Origin: Candidatus Aerophobota bacterium | GTDB taxonomy: Bacteria > Chlamydiota > Chlamydiia > Chlamydiales > GCA-2402025 | Assembly (NCBI GenBank): GCA_002402025.1 | Contig: NVUU01000050.1 | Span: forward strand, 7,577-12,619 | Direction: 5' to 3' | Length of the DNA: 5,043 nt | Shown here: in pieces, positions 1 through 3,412 of the stretch | How the letters are laid out: each line of letters opens with the position of its first letter | How positions within the stretch are numbered: the first letter of the stretch is position 1 | Translations under genes and position numbers: made by a program | The notes under the pieces: model-generated | What the model was told of the DNA's origin: nothing | The model's input: the letters and a program-made list of their open reading frames with translations, nothing else | Databases searched by the model: none

Positions 1-1314
1 GTCGTCAAAATCATCGGTGTCTGAAAATTCTTTAGGCGCAAGAATCACCTTTTTAAGTAGTTTCTTTTTCTTCTTATTATGGTCTTTATTACTTAATGCT
101 ATTGGGATCCGAACTACTTGCATTTGGGTCCTCATTGTATCGAATAAATGACCTTTAAAAATAGGATTACTTTCGTTTTTTTCTATCTGATCAAATACAA
201 ATAATTCCCCTTCAAGTTCGTATTGTAAATATCTTTGAATGTCATCATATGTTCTAAGAAGTTTCCAATGATTTTCTTTCTTTAAAAGCCAGTCTCCATT
301 TTTAAGCATCGCAGTCTTTCCACCAACCTTGCAAGTAACCTGAGACTTAGATCTTGGTCGAATTTTAGCAAAAATCTCCTCTACTCTTAAGTTGAATGCT
401 GGCAACTTATCACATGAAAATGTGTATAACCGCTCAAGCATACCGCTTTTATTCCACACCTTTAGTGCAAGTCTCGATTGAGAATTGATCTTTACTTCCG
501 CTATTGGATAATTCCTAACGTCTTTATTTTCTTTTGCAAGCATCCAGTCTCTACCATCGTAGTAAAGAAGGTCCTCATCTTTTACAAAATAAAAAGAACC
601 TTCAGGGTTTAACCTTAAGCGGTAAGCTCCTTTCTTATCCTGGTATTTAGATCCCCCATATAGCTCAAAGAATTTATCCGGCTGTACCCACGTAGCAGAA
701 CTCAAACTTTCAAAGTAAAAAGGGATCGCCTCTTGCAAAGGCTCATAAGTTTTTTTTGTAAGCTCGAGTTTTGCGCTTTCTTGGAACACATGGTCTGATT
801 CCTCAGACGCTACTACAACCTTACTGTCTAAAAATAAAGAATTTACAACACTCTTTACTTTAACCCACAAAGGTGTTGCTTCTTCTGAGAAAAAAAGGGC
901 TCCTTCTTTATACCTGAAGTACACCTTCTCTCCTTCCTCAACGATTCTTTCTTGAGAACTCTCTTTTAGTTGGATAAGAGCTTTAGGATTTAATAAAAGT
1001 GCATCAGGTCTTGTATTTCTCCCAATAAATGAGAGCTCCTCTTGTAAATCTCTCTCAAAAAGTGTTGCAAAATCCTTATCAAGTTTGATGGCATCAAAAC
1101 TAAACTCTTTAGTTTCTTTTACTTCAGAAAGTAGATTTGATATCTCAACATCTCTTTCCGCTTTAAGCGTTTGATCTTTAGAGCGCATTAAATAAAGCGC
1201 TGAAATCAAAGCAAAAACAAATGATAAGACCACTAAAAAAAGAGAAACTTTTTTTAGAATGTTTAAGAGGCTAAAAAAGCGAAAAGGTTTTGCTAACAAA
1301 TCACTATACCTCAC
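1..1314 (-). CDS. Membrane-anchored protein of unknown function, 3' end beyond the window
   Basis: The frame is open for 438 codons from a GTG at 1314 to the window edge, with no stop, so the C-terminus is missing. A stop codon immediately precedes the GTG, so translation cannot start further upstream. A TTG at codon 6 (1299) is an alternative start and has a better ribosome binding site (AAGTGAGG, 9 nt away). Residues 1-22 are basic with KK at 21-22. Residues 23-43 form one clear transmembrane helix (VSLFLVVLSFVFALISALYL), and a charged, probably helical stretch follows. The remainder looks soluble, beta-rich and full of aromatics. It contains loosely repeated W/G motifs such as YYDGRDWMLAKENK and MLKNGDWLLKKENHW. 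Near the edge come a lysine run (KKKKKLLKK) and an acidic tail (DTDDFDD). One N-terminal anchor suggests an inner-membrane protein with a large domain on one side. I recognise no family and infer no function. The gene diverges from the one at 1512. Confidence 0.85.
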   Translation of the reverse strand, partial: MRYSDLLAKPFRFFSLLNILKKVSLFLVVLSFVFALISALYLMRSKDQTLKAERDVEISNLLSEVKETKEFSFDAIKLDKDFATLFERDLQEELSFIGRNTRPDALLLNPKALIQLKESSQERIVEEGEKVYFRYKEGALFFSEEATPLWVKVKSVVNSLFLDSKVVVASEESDHVFQESAKLELTKKTYEPLQEAIPFYFESLSSATWVQPDKFFELYGGSKYQDKKGAYRLRLNPEGSFYFVKDEDLLYYDGRDWMLAKENKDVRNYPIAEVKINSQSRLALKVWNKSGMLERLYTFSCDKLPAFNLRVEEIFAKIRPRSKSQVTCKVGGKTAMLKNGDWLLKKENHWKLLRTYDDIQRYLQYELEGELFVFDQIEKNESNPIFKGHLFDTMRTQMQVVRIPIALSNKDHNKKKKKLLKKVILAPKEFSDTDDFDD

Positions 1315-1354
1315 TTATTTAGATAGATGCTGGGCAGTCTATTAAATCCAAAAA

Positions 1355-1363
1355 ATAATAGCA
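1355..1363 (-). promoter_or_regulatory. Candidate extended -10 promoter element for the leftward gene
   Basis: On the minus strand this reads TGCTATTAT, an extended -10 (TGn followed by a TATAAT-like hexamer). It would place a transcript start near 1348, about 34 nt before the GTG at 1314. No convincing -35 hexamer lies at the right distance, which extended -10 promoters tolerate. The AT-rich setting makes chance matches common. Confidence 0.35.
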
Positions 1364-1371
1364 AAAGAAAT

Positions 1372-1393
1372 CAATTCATATTGTTTTGAATTG
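1372..1393. promoter_or_regulatory. Operator-like inverted repeat between divergent genes
   Basis: CAATTCA (1372-1378) and TGAATTG (1387-1393) form a perfect 7-bp inverted repeat around an 8-bp spacer. The right half-site recurs as a direct copy at 1477-1483, inside an 11-bp match (TTTGAATTGCA at 1385-1395 and 1475-1485). The repeat lies just upstream of the candidate -10 of the leftward gene. The second copy is about 30 bases before the start codon of the rightward gene. Spacing and placement suit a dimeric regulator, but no regulator is encoded in the window. Confidence 0.3.
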
Positions 1394-1436
1394 CAAAAAA
1401 ATTCTTTAATAATTAACTTTGAATATAGGGAAGGAG

Positions 1437-1451
1437 TTTGATTCCATCAAA
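1437..1451. repeat. Short palindrome TTTGAT-TCC-ATCAAA next to a purine-rich AAGGAG
   Basis: Six-base arms (1437-1442 and 1446-1451) flank a 3-base centre. The palindrome lies directly after AAGGAG (1431-1436), which looks like a ribosome binding site but has no ATG at a usable distance after it. It could be a small hairpin in the leader of the gene at 1512, or an operator. No function is shown. Confidence 0.25.
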
Positions 1452-1460
1452 TCCGGGCAT

Positions 1461-1480
1461 TTTGTTTGAGTTTGTTTGAA
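1461..1480. repeat. 10-bp tandem repeat, two copies
   Basis: TTTGTTTGAG (1461-1470) is followed immediately by TTTGTTTGAA (1471-1480), one mismatch in ten. The second copy runs into the TGAATTG half-site shared with the inverted repeat at 1372-1393. The tandem ends about 30 bases before the start codon at 1512, so it probably lies in the promoter or leader of that gene. Confidence 0.45.
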
Positions 1481-1497
1481 TTGCACTCTGTTAATTT

Positions 1498-1502
1498 AGG
1501 GA
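1498..1502 (+). promoter_or_regulatory. Ribosome binding site setting the start at 1512
   Basis: AGGGA ends 9 nt before the ATG at 1512, a good spacing. The second in-frame ATG, at codon 4, has no such sequence at a suitable distance, so the first ATG is preferred. Confidence 0.55.
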
Positions 1503-1511
1503 AACATTGTT

Positions 1512-1919
1512 ATGGCTAATATGGATGAAGAAAAAAAGGATGGCGTATCCGTTCAGCAGATCGAAAACTTCGGTAAGCGTTACCATGTTGAGATCTTCTT
1601 TACGATCGTTTTCATCCTAGCAAGCTTCTTTAGCCTCCTCTTTTATGGTCCTGGTTGGAGCATCTACGCTGCAGGGATCGGAGGAGTTATAGGCGTTTGG
1701 ATTCCAAAGCATATCGGAAGAGCTGCTCATGGCACATTTCGTTTTTGCAACAAACAACAAAAAGTTACTGTCGTCATTATCGCCGTAGTTGGCGTAATCC
1801 TATCGATATTTTTACCACCACTGATCTTCTTATGCACAGGACTTATTGCTGGACGTAGTTTTCATAGACATGCTGCAGAATCTTCTGGACAAAGCGGCAA
1901 CGACCAAAAACACAAGTAG
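1512..1919 (+). CDS. Small multi-spanning membrane protein, function unknown, chlamydial look
   Basis: This 135-residue protein starts at an ATG with AGGGA 9 nt upstream. A short charged N-terminus (residues 1-25, with EEKKDGVSVQQIENFGKRY) precedes a strong hydrophobic helix at about 27-45. A glycine-rich segment follows at about 49-65 (YAAGIGGVIGVW), then a basic loop, then a long hydrophobic stretch at 84-114 with a PP break at 102-103 that may be two helices or a re-entrant loop. The tail is hydrophilic and His/Lys-containing. That makes three or four membrane segments with no visible catalytic motif. From memory it resembles short conserved membrane proteins of environmental chlamydiae, but I cannot name a family. 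It is monocistronic, divergent from the gene to its left and convergent with the toxin locus to its right. Its base composition is visibly richer in GC than the immunity genes, so it looks like resident genome rather than imported cargo. Confidence 0.85.
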   Translation: MANMDEEKKDGVSVQQIENFGKRYHVEIFFTIVFILASFFSLLFYGPGWSIYAAGIGGVIGVWIPKHIGRAAHGTFRFCNKQQKVTVVIIAVVGVILSIFLPPLIFLCTGLIAGRSFHRHAAESSGQSGNDQKHK

Positions 1920-1944
1920 ATACCGCCTATTATTTCGTATCTAC
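1916..1944 (+). terminator. Hairpin over the stop codon, possible transcript end
   Basis: GTAGATAC (1916-1923) and GTATCTAC (1937-1944) are perfect 8-bp inverted repeats around a 13-nt loop. The left arm includes the TAG stop of the gene at 1512. No T-run follows, so this is not a standard intrinsic terminator. It may stabilise the 3' end, or work in another way between the two convergent transcription units. Confidence 0.35.
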
Positions 1945-2189
1945 ATGCGAAAATCGGCGGCTCGACTTTGGCTTTAAGCATTTTGGTAGCACAGAAGCTT
2001 AAACGAATAATTACTTGCTACATTGATGTGTTGTATCACGGGTGCAGGGAAATTGAGTGAATAGTTTTCTGATACTGCACACTCAAAATATCGATCAGAA
2101 AACCTATTGCTCATCAATGTGAGACGATACGTTGTAGACGAGGTATAGAACTCCACTGCCTTTTTAAGACAAGGTGGTTCAATCTTAAT
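1945..2189. other. Intergenic region between convergent units, no credible gene
   Basis: This stretch separates the rightward membrane-protein gene from the end of the leftward toxin locus. One 60-codon minus-strand frame (1974-2156, GTG start) is open, but it matches nothing I know and lacks a convincing ribosome binding site. The stretch does hold nested inverted repeats (2020-2120). The minus-strand sequence just after gene D shows no clear terminator, only weak pairing between GAAC-CAC-type arms around 2149-2180. Confidence 0.5.
2020..2120. repeat. Nested inverted repeats, possible structured RNA or small mobile-element relic
   Basis: The inner pair is AATAGTTTTCTGAT (2060-2073) with ATCAGAAAACCTATT (2094-2108), complementary apart from one bulged base, around a 20-nt loop. 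The outer pair is ACATTGATG (2020-2028) with CATCAATGT (2112-2120), perfect over 9 bases. A third pair, TTGAGTG (2053-2059) and CACTCAA (2080-2086), crosses the inner one, so it could only form as an alternative fold or a pseudoknot. No transposase or target-site duplication is visible. Confidence 0.45.
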
Positions 2190-2399
2190 CTACCATCCGA
2201 ACCCTTCTTCCCATCCTTTTCGATTTATCAAAGATTCATCAATCATAAAGTTAGATAGGTTGTTTTCAAACTCTGGCAAATTTCTAATGCTTACTAACGC
2301 TTCCTCTGCCCTCTTTTTAGTTAAAAAAACCCCCAATAAAATATTATCTTCATCACCATTTTCGTATTCATAGTAATAATACAGAGGAAAAATTTTCAT
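2190..2399 (-). CDS. Immunity-like protein D (type 2 paralogue), last gene of the toxin locus
   Basis: This 69-residue protein starts at ATG 2399, 13 nt after the stop of gene C. The spacer is almost all A, with no good ribosome binding site, so translation probably depends on coupling to C. It is a clear paralogue of B: both share LYYY.E.ENG.ED, then L.GVF, then AE..L, then PEF, then LS.F, and both end in W..GF, with identities at roughly 30 of 68 aligned positions by hand. The W-x-x-GF ending and the ENGxED motif resemble a family of small proteins I remember as DUF7336, a label that needs a profile search. There is no signal peptide or membrane segment, so it should be cytoplasmic. Position after an rhs toxin and its relic argues for an immunity role. 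The activity and cognate toxin are not shown. Confidence 0.75.
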   Translation of the reverse strand: MKIFPLYYYYEYENGDEDNILLGVFLTKKRAEEALVSIRNLPEFENNLSNFMIDESLINRKGWEEGFGW

Positions 2400-2412
2400 T
2401 TTACTTTTTTTT

Positions 2413-2679
2413 TCACCCGTTTTTCTTTTCTGCTATTTTTTTTTTGTTTTGTAAAAATACGTCGAGTACTTCTTTATTTACCTGATCAACAGTGTACTCT
2501 TCGATAGAGAAACCAGCTGGATAATTTCTAAAACCAGGTAGAATCTTATACTTAATCAAATTTTTTTCAGCTATCTCTTTGGAAGAAAAAATTCCAATTA
2601 ACTTTTCATCCTCAAAACCTTCTTCATCTACATAGCGATGAGTCAAAACATACACGATTTTAAAACCCTTTATTACCAC
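2413..2679 (-). CDS. Immunity-like protein C (type 1 paralogue)
   Basis: This 88-residue protein starts at GTG 2679. GGGTGGA about 7 nt upstream can act as ribosome binding site, and the GTG aligns exactly with the ATG of paralogue A when the two upstream regions are compared. It matches A along its length: VYVL.H.Y.DE.G, then KLI..FSSK, then GFR.YP.GF, then EEY, then FLQ.K, with about half the positions identical. It lacks the W..GF ending of the type 2 proteins B and D and instead carries a lysine-rich tail (NKKKIAEKKNG). A run of ten A residues in the message (2436-2445) encodes part of that tail and could slip. Its start codon lies within the decayed toxin tail upstream, mirroring the overlap of A with intact rhs. 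It is probably cytoplasmic and an immunity protein left behind after its own toxin collapsed. Confidence 0.78.
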   Translation of the reverse strand: MVIKGFKIVYVLTHRYVDEEGFEDEKLIGIFSSKEIAEKNLIKYKILPGFRNYPAGFSIEEYTVDQVNKEVLDVFLQNKKKIAEKKNG

Positions 2680-2816
2680 GCTCTATCCACCCGCTTTTTT
2701 ATTCTGTTTAATTTAGAGTAGTCGTGGACTTTTCTCTTGTTGAAACATTCACAAGCTTACCAATATGAGACTGTGCGTTATAGAAGGGAAACAGGCCTTC
2801 TTGAGGCTTCTAATAA
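2673..2816 (-). pseudogene. Decayed rhs copy: core fragment joined to toxin tail
   Basis: Read leftward, three frame-shifted pieces match the intact rhs in order. LLEASRRPVS (2816-2787) is a weak match to AIETPQRTYA. FYNAQSHIGKLVNVSTRE (2785-2732) matches IYNAQCHIDKLVDVSTKE. VHDYSKLNRIKKRVDRAW (2726-2673, followed by the stop) begins like YDYSSL of the core and ends like YSKIKKWGDRSW, the toxin tail. At DNA level about 44 of 52 bases match between 2731-2782 and 4083-4134. The last 36 bases before and over the start of C match the equivalent stretch at the rhs/A junction at about 24 positions without gaps. About 200 codons, including the end of the Rhs core and nearly all of the toxin domain, are missing between the pieces. 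The likely join is at the shared DYS/EYS region. Two or more frameshifts make it non-coding. Confidence 0.8.
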
Positions 2817-2822
2817 GCATTC

Positions 2823-3053
2823 TTAGTCTACAGTCACAAAGCCTCCCGGCCAAACTATGTCATCAATCATAAATTCATAAATTGCAAAACGAGAAAGAAT
2901 TTTTTTGAATTCAGGAAATTTCCCAAAGTCTTTCAGCTCTTTTTCTGCCTTCTGTCTCGAGGAAAAAACCCCCTTTAAAACATAATCCTCTTGACCATTT
3001 TCATGCTCAAAGTAGTAGTACAGAAGATAAATTTTTTCAGAGTCTTTTTGCAT
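2823..3053 (-). CDS. Immunity-like protein B (type 2 paralogue)
   Basis: The ATG at 3053 gives 76 residues and places MQKDSEKIYLL in register with MGIEKSEKVYVL of gene A, so I prefer it. The frame stays open upstream to a TTG at 3098, which would add 15 residues (CSSLDEAIEVKQDN and so on) with no supporting homology. The nearest purine-rich site, GAGG, lies about 14 nt from the ATG, which is far. Motifs in order are YLLYYYFEHENGQED, LKGVFSS, FPEF, LSRF, and a WPGGF ending that parallels WEEGF in D. The fold is probably a small cytoplasmic alpha/beta domain of the same superfamily as A, C and D. It lies 113 nt downstream of A, and the rhs relic starts within a few bases of its stop. The likely role is immunity, or a partner of A in immunity. 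This is inferred from context alone. Confidence 0.75.
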   Translation of the reverse strand: MQKDSEKIYLLYYYFEHENGQEDYVLKGVFSSRQKAEKELKDFGKFPEFKKILSRFAIYEFMIDDIVWPGGFVTVD

Positions 3054-3166
3054 ATTGTCTTGTTTCACCTCAATTGCTTCATCTAAACTCGAGCACAAAA
3101 CCTAAACTATTTTAAGCATGCTAATTGAGTCTTCGAACCTCTATGATCTCATTATAATTTTTACCG

Positions 3167-3412
3167 CTAAAACCTCTTGGTTTGAAGAAATTCACGAAAT
3201 TTTTTTTTGTCTATGTTATCAATTAAATATTCTTCGACTAAAAAACCGTTCGGATAATCTCTGAAACCAGTCTTATTCTTATGCTCTGCTAGAGTTTTTT
3301 CAAGTAGGATTTTAGAAGAAAAAACGGCTATTAACTTATACTCCCTGTAACCATTTTCATCCTCATATTCATGAGCTAATACATAGACTTTCTCTGATTT
3401 TTCTATTCCCAT
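3167..3412 (-). CDS. Immunity-like protein A (type 1), coupled to the rhs toxin
   Basis: The ATG at 3412 gives 81 residues. GGGGAG 7 nt upstream fixes this start over the in-frame GTG at 3427, and the start codon of paralogue C aligns with the ATG. The start lies inside rhs, with a 10-base overlap, so translation of toxin and immunity gene is probably coupled. Residues 9-12 are VYVL, followed by HEYEDENG, KLIAVFSSK, GFRDYPNGF, VEEYLID and FLQTK. The GFRDYPxGF and xEEYxxD motifs fit the small family I remember as DUF7336, unconfirmed. It has no export signal and is expected in the cytoplasm. Being the gene directly after the variable toxin end, it is the best candidate for the cognate immunity protein. 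A run of nine A residues in the message (3200-3208) near the 3' end could slip. One alternative frame after it stays open for about 20 further codons. Confidence 0.8.
   Translation of the reverse strand: MGIEKSEKVYVLAHEYEDENGYREYKLIAVFSSKILLEKTLAEHKNKTGFRDYPNGFLVEEYLIDNIDKKKFREFLQTKRF

Noticed and set aside
1431..1479. Leader peptide after AAGGAG (TTG start, about 13 codons)
   Set aside because: The TTG is only one base from the ribosome-binding-like sequence, too close to be used, and the peptide has no regulatory codon pattern.
1655..1858. Plus-strand frame overlapping the 135-residue membrane protein
   Set aside because: It lies wholly inside the better-supported gene, and its product is Arg/Tyr/His-rich without a plausible domain.
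1974..2156. Open 60-codon frame on the minus strand between the membrane-protein gene and gene D
   Set aside because: It has a GTG start without a convincing ribosome binding site, an unfamiliar composition, and strong inverted repeats across it. More likely a chance frame.
3054..3098. N-terminal extension of gene B from a TTG start
   Set aside because: The added residues have no counterpart in A, C or D, and the ATG at 3053 matches the layout of the paralogues.
3099..3166. TATAAT-like sequence after gene A as a separate promoter for gene B
   Set aside because: A good -10 match exists (about 3148-3153, minus strand), but no acceptable -35 or extended -10 accompanies it, and the region is AT-rich.
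3054..3166. A second rhs relic in the A-B gap
   Set aside because: I translated all three minus frames. Only a faint DEAIEV/EDAIEI resemblance to the rhs appeared, too short to count.
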